The translations under genes and the position numbers were made by a program. DNA of 64,000 nucleotides, from NCBI GenBank assembly GCA_033675545.1, contig JAWDGP010005047.1:386001-450000 (forward strand), written 5' to 3'. Below the pieces are notes generated by a model. The model saw only the letters and a program-made list of their open reading frames with translations. It did no database searches and was not told the origin of the DNA. Below, piece by piece: positions 46,700 through 59,462 of the stretch (its first letter is position 1; every line of letters begins with the position of its first letter). Origin of the DNA: Elysia crispata (taxonomy: Eukaryota > Mollusca > Gastropoda > Plakobranchidae).

Positions 46700-49580
46700 C
46701 TAGCTTTTAGGTCATTTCTGAAGAATAGAAACTAGAGGCGGACTCGCCTAAGAATTAGGCTCAGTTTCTGTGCCTTTGATAAGTACAGTCCAGCTCATCA
46801 ATATATTCATCCATATGCGGCCTTGAAAGTGAAAATGATCTCTGAAACTAATCTAGATGGCGCTAAATCAGAGACATTTAGGTCTATTATAATACAGTTG
46901 TTATTAAGTTGTTATTCTTTATATGCTAATCTGTGATCGACCTAGTTGTGAAGAGAATGTGCCATTGCAAGTCCTAAACAGATATTGTAAAACATGGGAA
47001 TCGCTCAAGTAAGAGTTTACTGTTGAAACAGTGTTATTTCTATATAGTTATCAATGAAGAGATGTGTCTGTCCTCGCTACTCCAAAGGAAGACGGCAAAA
47101 GAATAAAGGAAAACAATTAGCGCAATAATCAAATATATCTTTTTTCTCATTCCTGACTTTTCATATGAATAAACATAAAATCTGCAAAATGAAAAACAGC
47201 TAATACCATAACATCTGGGTATGACATAGCTAAGATTAGTCATAAGGTAAATTGACTTAAATTGTTAAGCAAAAACATTATTTAATAACAGCGAAAAGAA
47301 ATGTTTGTGCTTAACTCGTTATATAGAGAATATTTTTTTCCTATGGAGGTCTCATGTTGATTGCATTGAAACGTTTAAAATGAATAACATTTTTATGTTA
47401 ATAAATTTATTCTATTCACATACATTCTTATTCAATTCCTAATTTTTTTTCTCGCATTTTATGTGCATGGTCACAAAGAGGATTTCGGGTGTGCTTTTAG
47501 TTTTGAATTTTAAAACAAAATTTTAGAAACTACGTCGAATTAATCAAATTCCTTCCTTTTTGTTGATAAACACTGAATCTTTCCCCGCTAGACAAGATCC
47601 AATCAGTGAGATTGGAGGATGGAAGGAAGATCTTCTGAAGCCATTAAGCCGCTGCCTTGTGCTGAAATGATTGCCTGGAGAGCTGTGGCCACTCGCAGAC
47701 ACAATTCAGTGAAAATTTACTGCACAGCAAAATAAATCAATTGTAACTGAAAATATTTATGTGGTAATTCCCAGCGCCAAGACGGCTTGCAGCAGTTCAA
47801 TCTGAAACATTTCTGTAGTTGAATATATTTCTACCAAAGGTTTTTATACCTAGAGTGGGGGGAGGGGGGGAACGAGTTTATTTAAGAATTATTTTCAGTC
47901 TGTGGAACAGAGATATTGAAAATGAAGAGGTTTAAAGTGGGATTTAAACCGGCTTTTAAAAACTGTACTTTATACAATTATTCTCACTAAGTTTTGAAAA
48001 AAGTTATCCTTTTCTGTTTTTCTTCGCCTGCCAATCCGCTTAGCTTCGCCCTGTACGAGCATGCGCACTAGAATTGGACTTCTGCGAAAACGAAAACGGA
48101 TAATACCGTAAACTCCTAATGGAGTGAGCCTATTTCAGCACAACCTCTAATTATGATCTATTCTTTATTCTGAGCCTGCAAAATACCCAAGTAAGGTTTA
48201 GATGGCAGTCTTTTGACATGATTCCCCTAGCATCATTCTTATTCTCATTGTCTCTGTCTATAAAAACATTATAGATCAGTCAGCCAATCAAGCAATCCAT
48301 CAATCCATCAAAGTGACCAAGAACTAACAAACACGCTAACCGATCCACTGCAGTACTGAGCTGCTGCTGATATTTTTTTCCCCCATAAGTAATGACTTTC
48401 AAAACTTGCGTCCGGTAGGTGTATGCTCTTGATTTGCTTTGCGGTCATTAAAATGTGCAAGGTTCTGTTTTTTATGAATGTTGATCGTTGCTGGGGGAAG
48501 CAGATTCAACATTAGTGTCATTGTTAAAAACGTCTTTCACATTAGTATTCCCTTGCAATTATTGGCCTTAGACAGCGAAATACAACCGGCACAAGGACAA
48601 ATGCAGGTAAATTAAGGAAAATTAGATAAATAGTTAGATAGCGAGCTAGCTAGGTACATATCTAGGTAGATGTATAAATGAACAGATTTGCATACAAAAA
48701 GACAAAACGGTAGATGCATTCCAGTATGTTCGTATAAAGAAGTAGAGGAAGAAAAAAAATGCTGCACAACTGTTTGTATTTAATAATACCTGAAGCAAAC
48801 GTATTTTGTGGACATTATGAAACTCTACTAAGAATTTTGAGAACATTTATTATACAAATAAAATTTAAGTTGTAGCTACATGATCCGTTTTAAATCAAGC
48901 AAACAAACTACTCTGGAAACCAGGTAAAATGTCGTGCTCACGAAAATACTCGGTTAATTTAAAACGGCTCAAGGTTTTTCGTTCGCACTTTTTCCTGTCT
49001 GCTCGCCTAATTTGACAGCAGGATTTAGTAATAAAAAAAAAAATCTCCAAGGGATAGCATCGCACTCTTAAAACAACGCTAATTCTTGCAGAGCGACACA
49101 CATCGTGGCTAGCACAACATTCATGTTTAAGGTATGGATGTGAGGGTCGAAGTGACCGGATGTCAGAGCTTCATGGTTAACTTCCCAGCCCGACTAGCCG
49201 TAATTTATACAACTCCTAATTACATCAATCTGACTCTGGCCTGGAACATCCTTCTCTATCATTTCAAACATCGGTTAATTTTAGAAGCTCTTTATGTGTC
49301 TATGAATTGAGAGAGTCTGGTTTTTGCGAAAATAATGCTTTTGTTTACACTCTCGATAGGAATACAAAGCTTAATGCTCAGGGTTTTGACCTTAGATTAA
49401 ACGGTCAGGGCAGGTCTTTAATATTCATTTCCTTTTTGTTTCCGAAATCATCAGGAGCAGCGAAAGTAGCAAGGCAGTGTCATTTAAAATGAATAATCGT
49501 TTTCAAAGTACAGATAAACAAGATTTCATTTCACACATAACTTTGACAGGAAAGAAGAGGAAAAAGAGAAAGTAAAAAAG
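46700..49580. other. Intergenic, no gene seen
   Basis: AT-rich. A moderately GC-rich patch at 47590-47720 and GCATGCGCA near 48060 (NRF1-like) are the only unusual pieces; no ORF or family is recognised. Confidence 0.4.
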
Positions 49581-49585
49581 AAAGA

Positions 49586-49588
<3 letters not shown>

Positions 49589-49667
<79 letters not shown>
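49589..49667. repeat. (GA)n microsatellite followed by a G run
   Basis: A pure GA tract, then about 11 G. Confidence 0.95.
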
Positions 49668-49677
<10 letters not shown>

Positions 49678-50949
49678 GCGGAGGAGATTTTGTAAAAGAT
49701 CAAATCTTTTGGATATGTTTTTCTGCATCAAGTTGTAAATATTCATGAACCATAAAATCGGTTAAGGCGGTAATTTACTTTCGTTTCTCGATTGTTTCTT
49801 CGTTACATTTGGCGTATCAAAAAGTGCTTCAAGCCATTCATATCCAAGGAGTTTGTTCAGCCATTGAGTTATATTACAGCCAGAGTTAGAAGTGAAAAGG
49901 AAGTAAAATATTGGATTTTTAGCTTATTGGGAGAGTAATAGGAAAGCATCAAAAATTCCTTTTTACTGTTCAATCTTTTACCTTATGATTTGTATGTCAA
50001 TAATTCGTGCCTTACTCTCATTACATCAGCCTATTTCATAAAAATATTCTCTAAATGCAATTAATACAGTTCATAATTATCTTGGTTTATTTTTTTTTCA
50101 GAAAAGGCTATGTGTCTCAATCGAAAGAATTATTTATTTTCATTAATTAATAAAGAAAAAAAAATACGCTCGGCAAAGTAGTGCATTTTTTTTCATCTTT
50201 GAACCGTGTTCACGACAAGCAGCGTATTTTCCTGGAAACGAAAAAAACAAACAAACGAAAAACATACGAGTTTTTCTTAGAGTAATAAAATCGTAACGGG
50301 TTGAATTTCTTCAGATCTCTAATTAGTTTTAAACGATTCCTTCGATTCCTTCTCTGAAAACGAAAGGACCATCGGCATCAGCTGTCAGTTTCGAAACTCT
50401 AGACATACCGGTACATCGATCTGCAAGTTCAGTAACAAGGAAGGTTTACAATACTGTCACGTTTCAAATCTGGGGCAAGATGAGAAATAATTGAGATTGT
50501 AAATCAAGGCTGAACTTCAAACTATACGATCTTATCTCTAATTCTAGACTCAGGATCTAAAGCTGGCTATACTCAGGTCATGTCAACAAACAAAATTATA
50601 CAAACATTTATTGAAATATCTAATGTAGAAAAAAAATATCCTCAAAATTTTGAACCGCTCAGGAAACTTTTTCTGCTCCAATTTTGATTTAGTCTAGTAT
50701 GAATTCAGTTTAGTGTCCCTTAACACTAAAGTTGTTCCAATTAACCCACTCAACATTGAAGAAAGCTTTAAGGTTTAGGATTTATCTCGCTACCCGGGCA
50801 TCCGAATCTTACTTTTGCATAATCATATTAACGGAATCTTCATGTAAATTTCAGTCACTAGGAAAAGTGTTAGAAGAAATGATAGAATAAGATTTGTATC
50901 ACAGAGTTTTTATACTATTTATCGAATTCCGAGAAGATAGTTTTGTCCC

Positions 50950-51026
50950 TATAATAAAGGATAGAGACAGTGGTAGAGAAAGAGAGAAGGGAGAGAGAGA
51001 TAGGTAGATAAATAGATACAGAGAGC

Positions 51027-51088
<62 letters not shown>

Positions 51089-51170
51089 CAGAGACAGAGA
51101 CACAGAGACACAGAGACAGAGAGAGAGAGAGAGACAGACAGACAGACTGACAGACAGACAGACAGACAGA
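50950..51170. repeat. GA/ACAG compound simple repeat
   Basis: Pure (AG)n at about 51028-51076, then ACAGAG and (CAGA)n runs. Confidence 0.9.
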
Positions 51171-51179
51171 GGCGAGTAT

Positions 51180-52320
51180 CTCAAAAAATGTCCGTCTACT
51201 GTAATTTTGAGACCTTGCGAAACAATGCACACAGTTAAAAACTAGCTCTGTGAAAGCTGAAGTAATTAGGATAAGATAAGTCATTGGGAGAATAAGCAGC
51301 GCCAAAGTAAAATTGCCTACATAGCAGTAAGAAGACACTTTTCGCATAACGGTGCCGCCACAGAATCATCACATGGGTTATTTGCCATTTCAAACACATA
51401 CAACTTAGACTGAATTGTGGAAAAGGTGGAAAGATGCATCGAGACGGCGGAAGGCACAGAGACATGGAATGAGCTATGTGTTGGCAAACCAGTATACCAG
51501 TTTTCTCGGGGCAAAATGCCAGCCAAGAGAAACCAATACTGTACACGGCTTTTAAAACTGATGAACCGAATAATCCTTTGTCTCTAACCTTTTGTTTAAA
51601 ATCTTATTTTCTTGAAATTTTTTAAAAATAAAATGCACATTTATCCCTTTTTATTCTTTACACAATTCATATACATTGATCCCTTCTTATTCTTTACACA
51701 ATTCATGTACATATTTGTTTTCAGAATTTCAAAAACTAAACTCCACTCTGCGCGTGAAATTCGATTTGAAGTTAATAAGGATGTTTTCCCGACGATAAAA
51801 ACGAAGCTACTTAATGCCACTCGAAAAACTGCTGGTTAAGTGTCTTCCACTCACAGAAGAGTTGTTGAAAATAGCAGCATTGTTAACAAACTCGCTTGGC
51901 ATCTGAAACTCGGCTCTGAAGAATGTCAAATATCTGTCCTGAAGCTTTGGCTAACCTTAAAAGAAAAGAATTTTATTTACATGAACTCGTTGATCTTACT
52001 AGAGGTGGGGATCACGTGGTGACAATGCCAATTCTGTCTTCTTATCTCACCGATTCAATATAAAATTAATAGGTAGGGTCACGTGAGCAGAAAGACCAAC
52101 ACTAGTCATAGCCTTGACCTTGCACAAAGCCCAACACGGCAATGGAGAATTTTTAAGGCAACCAAACTGATTGCCCGTATGAATGCGTTTGTAGAGATAC
52201 AAAATACATTCCTTATAGTATGATGGTGCATACTTTACATTTTGGTTTGACAATACATCAGCAGTAGTAATACCCGCATTTTCCTTCGCAGTATAGCCTT
52301 ACCGTTTCTTTTGGGGGTTG
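51180..52320. other. Intergenic, no gene seen
   Basis: Short ORFs at 51612-52022 show no recognisable family. A small duplication of a TTTATYCCTTTTTATTCTT-like phrase occurs at 51645-51700. Confidence 0.4.
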
Positions 52321-52325
52321 CCGTC

Positions 52326-52501
<176 letters not shown>

Positions 52502-53596
52502 CCTGCGCAAGCGTTTGGTCCAGTACATATGATATTGTCCTATAAAAGTTAATGTATTCTTGAAGTTAATCATACATAGTGAATGAGGTAACAGTATCTA
52601 TAGAAGTTCTTTTTTTTTAATCTAGTCACAGTCAGGAGAGAAAACTGATATCGCTTTAATTTGAAGTTCATGCAGCAAAAAAATGCCGAACGCTCCCAAC
52701 CTTTTTCCAAAACCCTCTAATTAATACGTGATTTGTCTGATCTATTGAAAAAGGAAGGAAAAACATATCCATGTACCGGTATTTGAATAAATAGTCTAAT
52801 CTCCCTATTCAAACAAGACTAGACTTAAGAATGTATAGATCTAAATTCAGATTCTCATTTTAGCATTCGTCGATGTCGATGATGTAACTGTTACAAAATT
52901 TTTAAAAAGTCAATTATTCATGTATAGAAGCGTTAAAAGTAGCACTCAGCACAAATAAGTCAAGACTATAGATCGAGATTGAGATCTGTAACTTGTCAGC
53001 AAAGGTGATGCAAACTCACATAATACACAGAGGACAAAGCAACACATCTTAAACTGAACAGTCAAATCCTGCGATTGAGGGGTTGGAGCGAGTCGAACTA
53101 CATTCTCGACTAGGTCTAGTTAGATTCCAAGTTGCATCAACTCGCTTTGATTTAAATCGAGTAGAACCAGGAGCTCAGGTTGGTTATTGTACTAATGGAA
53201 TCGTTATGACGGTTTCCCCGCGCCAAGCGTTTCTACACATTTTGATTAAATATAAAATATAAAAAAAAACTAACCAACCAACCAAACAAAGAAACATATT
53301 AAAGTTTATGAAGTTAGGAATGAGACCAATGGATGTCTCATTCTGTTCTAAGATTAAAATAGATTTGGAACAGAGCTAATGCATGAACATCAAAGATCAG
53401 TTTTTGTCAATATTTTTATTTTGAAAAATTGAATGACACATATAAGTTATTATTTTGTCACGGTCAACATTTCACGAAAAAAGAAATGAAATAAAAAAAA
53501 AAAACTCAACCGAGCACATTATTATCAATTAAAAAAAACTCCAATTATTTCTTCATTTCTATCTCTCTTGACGCTCTTTATATCGCTTCTCTTCTC

Positions 53597-53598
<2 letters not shown>

Positions 53599-53684
<86 letters not shown>
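53599..53684. repeat. (CT)n microsatellite
   Basis: A pure CT tract. A second one (53812-53890) follows after about 125 bp of unique sequence. Confidence 0.95.
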
Positions 53685-53689
<5 letters not shown>

Positions 53690-53807
53690 CTCTACTCTAT
53701 CTCCCATCATCCGGAATCTACTTGGTTTTCTTAATGCTTGTTCAACTCTCGTTCCATAGTTTGGGAGTTCCTTGTACGACTGACTAGCCGTTCATGTCAC
53801 CTTTGTC

Positions 53808-53811
<4 letters not shown>

Positions 53812-53890
<79 letters not shown>
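53812..53890. repeat. (CT)n microsatellite
   Basis: A pure CT tract, the second of a close pair. Confidence 0.95.
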
Positions 53891-53894
<4 letters not shown>

Positions 53895-54795
53895 GTCTCT
53901 TTCCCCTATATCTTCCAACCTCACTCTATCGCCTCGCATTTATCTGTTTTTCTCTTTCATAGGATTCTTCTTTATCTTCCGTTATGGCACCTTCAGCGCA
54001 GAGGTCACCAATCTTTGGTCAATAGAACTTGAAAAAATATCCATCAAAAAAATAAAATTTGAGTGTTATTCAATGATTAACAGAAAAACCTACATTCCTC
54101 TTTTGTTAATGAAGTAAAAAACTGATCCAATTTAGTCGCTAGAATATGACTAAAACACGAATGGATGTTGGTTATGTAGAGAATGGATTGAAATGAGTCA
54201 ATATAAGACATGTTGCTGTTTATCCAATCCCCGACTTGTGATTCACTGTAAAAAGGTCACCTTATTTTCTTTCCCTAGAACTGCCTAGCCTAAACAGTAA
54301 TCTTGCTTGGTAAAGTATGAAATACTCTTTACAGGCCTAGCCAGAAACCAACAAGAATACAACAATTCATTCAGTTGTATGAATTGATTAATTCATACAA
54401 ATGAAACGCCAGTACATGCGGTCACTCAAGGCATAATTCTTACAGGGATGTAAAAGCAAGCAATTTAGACATGCAGTTTACTGTTCTATCTAAATTTATA
54501 ATAAGACACAACGTTTATTAATCTGTCTGTGAGACGAATAAAGGTAAGATTTACTGTTTACAACTCTGAATCTGCGAACAAGACATACCGATACCAAACT
54601 TGTATAATAGATGTATTAAAACAAATTATACAAATCTATTTTTGAGATCAGTTAAGCCATTTAAAAGTACAGATCTTATAAGATCAATTACAACATAATG
54701 TATAAAAATTTATAGATGAAATAGTCTTCTTTATGCAATCAGTATTAACACAATTATTTAAAAAGACATTTTGTATATGAGCCATTACATTGATC

Positions 54796-55012
54796 GGCTT
54801 ACAAACCTAATTATATAGATTCATCTGTGTACACAGCTCATAGCACTCGTGCAGCCAGCACCACTTACACAACCAACATTGGTGTATCAATATCTACCAT
54901 TATCAGTGCAGCTGGTTGGGCCAGAGATAGTACCTTTACGAAGTTTTATAAAAAGACACCGAAATCAAATTTTGGTGCTTCTATAATTGACAATTTTATT
55001 AACCAAAAATGA
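54796..55012 (+). pseudogene. Tyrosine recombinase C-terminal fragment (DIRS/Crypton-like)
   Basis: The frame reads SAYKPNYIDSSVYTAHSTRA, then ASTTYTTN...ISAAGWARDSTFTKFYKK, ending FINQK and a stop. AHSTRAAS is the H-x-x-R box of tyrosine recombinases; GW...TFxxFY matches the region leading to the catalytic Tyr (the Y of KFYKK). The fragment starts just after an in-frame TGA, so only the last catalytic third remains. Such sequences come from DIRS-type retrotransposons or Cryptons. No element ends could be fixed. Confidence 0.7.
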
Positions 55013-55157
55013 CTAAATTTGTGACAACCACATTGTACAGTGCACAGTATGCAAACATGCCCGTGATTTGTCGTAATATTTTTTGTATTCCTTATTTGTG
55101 CTTGTGGCTCTAAATTCTCAAGTTACACCGTTGAGCCTGACGGCTGGTGAGATAAAA

Positions 55158-55486
55158 TTAGTGAAACAAGCGAGGCTTACCTTGGTAAGGTGATGATTGT
55201 TTCCGATTTTATGGAAACAGGCGTCAGGAACGGAGGTGTAAATTGCCCTCCCTTCCCTCCCCTTGTTGATCTAACCATTAGCTACGCATAGTTTATCTTG
55301 TTATTTGTGTTTAGAAAGTACAGTTCTTTCAAGTGGATGTATACAAGCACAAAAGAGTTACACTCTAAAGTCTGGCTAGCGGCACCTCCCGCGGTTCTCA
55401 AGTTACACCTCCGATCCTGACGACTGTCTCCATAAAATCGGAAACAATCATCACCTTGCCAAGGTAAGCCTCGCTTGTTTCACTAA
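55158..55486. repeat. 84-bp inverted repeat (foldback/MITE-like)
   Basis: The left arm 55158-55241 and right arm 55403-55486 are reverse complements at 80 of 84 positions, separated by about 160 bp. The arms start TTAGTGAAACAAGCGAGGCT. The word CTCAAGTTACACC also occurs just outside the left arm (about 55118) and at the inner edge of the right arm (about 55398). No ORF; fits a foldback element or a rearranged duplicate. Confidence 0.9.
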
Positions 55487-55839
55487 TCATTAGATAAAAA
55501 GAAGTACAGTTTACAAGCACGTCTATTCGTTCATTAATCAGACATAAATACCCTAGCATTATCAACGCATCCAAGCTAGCACACTGACCATGACATTCAG
55601 CCTCTATTCTCCATACAATATTAACAATGGGAAATATAGAAGTCTTTAAAAAGACCAGCGGAAAATGTGAATGAGATGTGAAATGACCGAGAATCAGGTA
55701 AGAAAGCACAGCTTAAAGTTCTATATCTTTTTTACAAATGTAGATTGATGGATTGATTTAATTGGTTCAAAAGTCATGGATACAGTTTTCACAATACAAG
55801 GCAGGACATAAACAGTAGATCAAAGTCTGAACTCAACAC

Positions 55840-55890
55840 GGAAATCAGGCTTTGAACCCGAGTCTAAGAATATCTACAGATCTTTTTCAG
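55840..55890 (-). mobile_element. B-box-like SINE trace
   Basis: The minus strand carries GGGTTCAAAGCC, a match to the Pol III B-box consensus. No convincing A box. Confidence 0.25.
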
Positions 55891-56573
55891 CGCAATCGCA
55901 CGCCAAGAAGAATCAGAGTTTAAATACTTGTCGTAAAAAGAGGTAAAATCATGATTAGACAATGAATGAAAGACACGTAGCCCTGAAGAAATCACAACCA
56001 GCATTCACAACTATAGGGGGAGCTCGTAGTGCTCTAAATAGTGCATTACATTTTTTACTGATTGAATTGACTAAGTGTGAGAGGTTTTTAATTCTAAAAA
56101 TTTAAGCAAATTTCTATGTATGTAAAACCAACATTTTAAGTCTATGGAGAGGGGAGTCAGCAAAGTTTGTATCGATTCATGAGGTTAACATCAATTTGAT
56201 TGCAACGTTCAGCCGAACTAGTTATTTCGAGTTCAGTTTAAAAAAAAACGAACAAAGGAAGTTGATGTGCTGTAGTATTGGAAACAACTCAAAACTTAAG
56301 AATTTCAAGCTGAGATGAATTTTACATTAGAGTGACTTGAATCTATCTTCCCAGAACGAGTTTTTGTTAATAACCACAGTTCATGTAAAATTTACAGGTA
56401 GATGAGATAACTGTGATATGTTGCGACAAGAGATATCAAAATGCTTTTTCTATAAAATTCACCCCTGCTGCTGCGTCCAAATTCATGCGAATATGAAAAT
56501 ATCATCTAAATTAAACAACTCCATCGCCAATATTTAGGACGACATGACTCAAAATGTTAGCATCTATTTTGCG

Positions 56574-58691
56574 TCATTCATGGACTGTGTCAAACAGAGA
56601 CATGCGTCTGGTATTCTGAGTGTGGCCGCCCGCTCCTGAAGTGATGTTCCCACCGTACAGAAGTAAAGCGTTTTTGAACTTTGCCCTCTTTTTTCTGCTC
56701 CCGCCCTGCATCCATTGTTTAAACGCTTCCCTGATCTCTTTGTTGAAGAGGCCATAAAGCATCGGATTGATGCTCGAGTTAGCCAGCTGGATCCAGGTAG
56801 CAGCGTCCATCAGCCAGGAGGGAATGTCCCAGGTGTTGAGAGCCCTGATAACCCTGAGGATAGTGTGCGGCAACCAGCAGGCAAGGAACACCACGACCAG
56901 CAGACCCAACCAGCAAGCTGCCTTCCTGTCCTGACGCACAAGCAGGTCTTTGGCGAGTTCCTCACTGCCCTTGCTCCGTCGATTCAAGGCCAAAGATGAC
57001 TTTCGAGGCGCCCAGCTAAAACGACGCAAGGGTTGAACCACAGTGTGGTTGGGATGCATGCCGTTGGGAACAGTGCTTTTGTTATTATTGTTGGAAATCG
57101 AAGTCACGGTTTTGTTGTCCTGAAGGGTCGCCGTGTGGTCGATACTGCTCAGATGAACATGTGGCATTGAAATAGAAGACCGCAATCCAGAGGAAGACGT
57201 TTGTCGAGTCTGATGATAATGCTGCTGCAGCTGTTTATATGTAGTAGTAGACGAAGTATAAAAGTTAAACTTGGTGTTTAAGTTAGTAATGCTAGCTGTT
57301 GATCTTTGTGTGTTCGCTTTGATAACAACTCCTTCTCTGGCTTTGATGCTGTTCCCTCCTTCTCCTCCGCTATCAGTATCTCCACTTTTCCCATTAGAGA
57401 GAAGCAGCTCAGCATTTTCGTCTAAAGAAGACGATGCTTCGCAGTAGAAGTTGGGCATGGAGGAAACAGAGTTTCTCCGGTCAGTTATGGAAGCAGACAA
57501 CCTGTTGAAGGAAGTTAGGGAGCGTCTGATTTGGATACGCTTGCGACCTAGGATACCAACATAAAGGCTGCAGTTTAAAGAAAGCATTGCTACAAGGGGG
57601 ACCAGGTACTGCACATCCCAGGCAAGAGAGACGAGAGCTGAGTCGTTGTACAACGGGAGACCCTCGTACAGAGGCAACCCTTGCTTTGGTCTGTGAGAGA
57701 CGAGTTGGTCCGGGTGGAGCTTACGGCTGTTTCCACTTTGTTCTTCAAAGTAGGACTGTTGTACATGGCGAAATGATTTGGCCGGTTCCAGGAATTTAGC
57801 TACTAACTCGGAATGCGAATATGCCGAATGGTTTGAGAGGAATGACTTTGAGGCATTTATTAATGTTGATGTGGATGAAAGGACAATTATACCATTGTCT
57901 GTGGTTGATGATGTAATATTTTTTTCCGCTGCGATAATAATATTTGACATCGCGGAAGTGGGATATATTGAGAGATTATTCAATAGGTTGGTGCTCGAAC
58001 TCTTGCCCGATCTCACAGCTTCTACATCTGCGTGGGTGGATGGGTTGAGCGCGTTCCAGATGATAACCGGTACGATATGGATAGCAAAGCCGAGAAGCCA
58101 AACAGTTCCAACAGCCACTGCGGCGTTCCTCTTGCGACGCCTGGCTCTGTAGGAGAATGGGTGATGGATGGACCACCAGCGATCAACGGTTATCAGCATC
58201 AGACTGAGGAGGGACACGTAGAGAGCTGCTTGTCTGATCACGTGATACGCCTCTCCGAGAGTCCCAGGCTGAAGTCTAGGGCCCTCCCCGCGGAGCTGCT
58301 GCAGGATGGCTACAAACATGCAGCCCCCGATGAGAAGGTCAGCGAGCGCCAGGCTGGCCAGGTACATGTTTTTGCAGCTGCGCAGGGAGCGCTTCACTCG
58401 GAACATGAACAGAACCATGAGGTTGGCCACTACGGTCATCGTGGCGAGAAGCACCAGGGGGACAGCCTGGCCAAACAGGAGCAGGAATGTCTTGTTCAAT
58501 CTGCCTATCTCGTCTAGGTTTGCTGAACTGGAGGTCGCAGGCTGCTGTGTTTCAGTTGCAGGGAAGCTAGTCCTGGTGGTTACTGTGGTGGTGGCCAAGG
58601 TCACCTCCACAAGCGATGGTGGCAAGAGGGTAGAGAGCACGCCTAAGCTGACTTCATCCATTCTATTAACTCCTGCCGATTGGATGCTCAT
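56574..58691 (-). CDS. Orphan rhodopsin-family (class A) GPCR, single exon, 705 aa
   Basis: Seven membrane segments at about residues 72-98, 108-132, 147-170, 189-213, 353-381, 592-617 and 625-649. Class A marks: N90 (1.50), LALADL with D118 (2.50), DRW 170-172 in place of DRY, W198 (4.50), P365 (5.50), CWLP 605-608, NPMLY 642-646, then helix 8. TM5-TM7 look most like histamine H3/muscarinic-type receptors. Odd: position 3.25 is Gly146, not Cys; position 3.32 is Arg153, not Asp; the second extracellular loop (about 214-352) has no Cys, five N-glycosylation sequons and about 140 residues. The third intracellular loop (about 384-590) is Ser/Asn-rich, with PKA-type sites RRNS and RRFS; RRMS is in the tail. 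An in-frame TAG 6 bp before the ATG fixes the start; it also forms an acceptor-like CTCTGTAG for a possible 5'UTR intron. Ligand unknown. Confidence 0.9.
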   Translation of the reverse strand: MSIQSAGVNRMDEVSLGVLSTLLPPSLVEVTLATTTVTTRTSFPATETQQPATSSSANLDEIGRLNKTFLLLFGQAVPLVLLATMTVVANLMVLFMFRVKRSLRSCKNMYLASLALADLLIGGCMFVAILQQLRGEGPRLQPGTLGEAYHVIRQAALYVSLLSLMLITVDRWWSIHHPFSYRARRRKRNAAVAVGTVWLLGFAIHIVPVIIWNALNPSTHADVEAVRSGKSSSTNLLNNLSIYPTSAMSNIIIAAEKNITSSTTDNGIIVLSSTSTLINASKSFLSNHSAYSHSELVAKFLEPAKSFRHVQQSYFEEQSGNSRKLHPDQLVSHRPKQGLPLYEGLPLYNDSALVSLAWDVQYLVPLVAMLSLNCSLYVGILGRKRIQIRRSLTSFNRLSASITDRRNSVSSMPNFYCEASSSLDENAELLLSNGKSGDTDSGGEGGNSIKAREGVVIKANTQRSTASITNLNTKFNFYTSSTTTYKQLQQHYHQTRQTSSSGLRSSISMPHVHLSSIDHTATLQDNKTVTSISNNNNKSTVPNGMHPNHTVVQPLRRFSWAPRKSSLALNRRSKGSEELAKDLLVRQDRKAACWLGLLVVVFLACWLPHTILRVIRALNTWDIPSWLMDAATWIQLANSSINPMLYGLFNKEIREAFKQWMQGGSRKKRAKFKNALLLYGGNITSGAGGHTQNTRRMSLFDTVHE

Positions 58692-59051
58692 TGTCTACAG
58701 AGTGGGGTTCTCAGAACTGTTCTTCTTTGATACTATGTATTAGATGTGTCAATTCAGGGAAAAAGAAATTTCTTACTAACCTGCATGTGTCATTTTAGAT
58801 CTATAGAAGGTCGAAATATATAAATATTCACCTTTCAAGCTACTGCAATAGAAAACGTAAAGCAGTTCTAAAAAGCCTCCAGCTCTTGCTTATAAATGTT
58901 TTGTGAATACGATAGTTTATAATTCATAGAACGGCTGTAAAGACTCGTACAGCACGAAACATTTTATATGTACATCAGGAAAACTCTGTACAACATTAAA
59001 ATAACTTCCATTCACTGTTTCAGTCGGTCTCCTCATAACTGATGCAGTGAG

Positions 59052-59127
59052 CCAATAAGTGAAGGCGGGGTTTGTTCCGGGTATGTACAGCCAGCTGAAT
59101 GAACCAGCGCCACCTAGAGTTACGTCA
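59052..59127 (-). promoter_or_regulatory. Candidate promoter cluster upstream of the GPCR
   Basis: On the GPCR strand: ATTGG (CCAAT box, 59052-59056), CCCCGCC (GC box, 59064-59070), CTAGGTGGCGCTGG (CTCF-like, 59104-59117) and TGACGTAA (CRE/ATF-like, 59120-59127), all within 76 bp and 360-440 bp upstream of the start codon. Motif matches only; no conservation data. Confidence 0.35.
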
Positions 59128-59289
59128 GCAAGGCTGGTTTCCCTGTTCCAATATTTGGGGAGTCTCCGTGTGGTTATCTTTGACTAGAGTCTGGTAAGAG
59201 AGGAAAAAAATGAAAATGACATGCTCCGGTTAGACTGTTGGGTTAATGTACGCAAAGATAGAAGAGAGGAAAGTGAGTGAGACAGGGAG

Positions 59290-59290
59290 G

Positions 59291-59345
<55 letters not shown>

Positions 59346-59462
59346 GGATTCAGAGGAAGAGGCAAACGGACAGACAGATATATGTATAGGCAGGCAGATA
59401 GGCAAACTAAGATTCATAAACAAATAAAGAGAAACAAAGATAGGGAAAAAGAGAGATAGATG

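Noticed and set aside
56715-58743. Several plus-strand ORFs of 70-161 codons
   Set aside because: Antisense shadows of the GPCR coding sequence.
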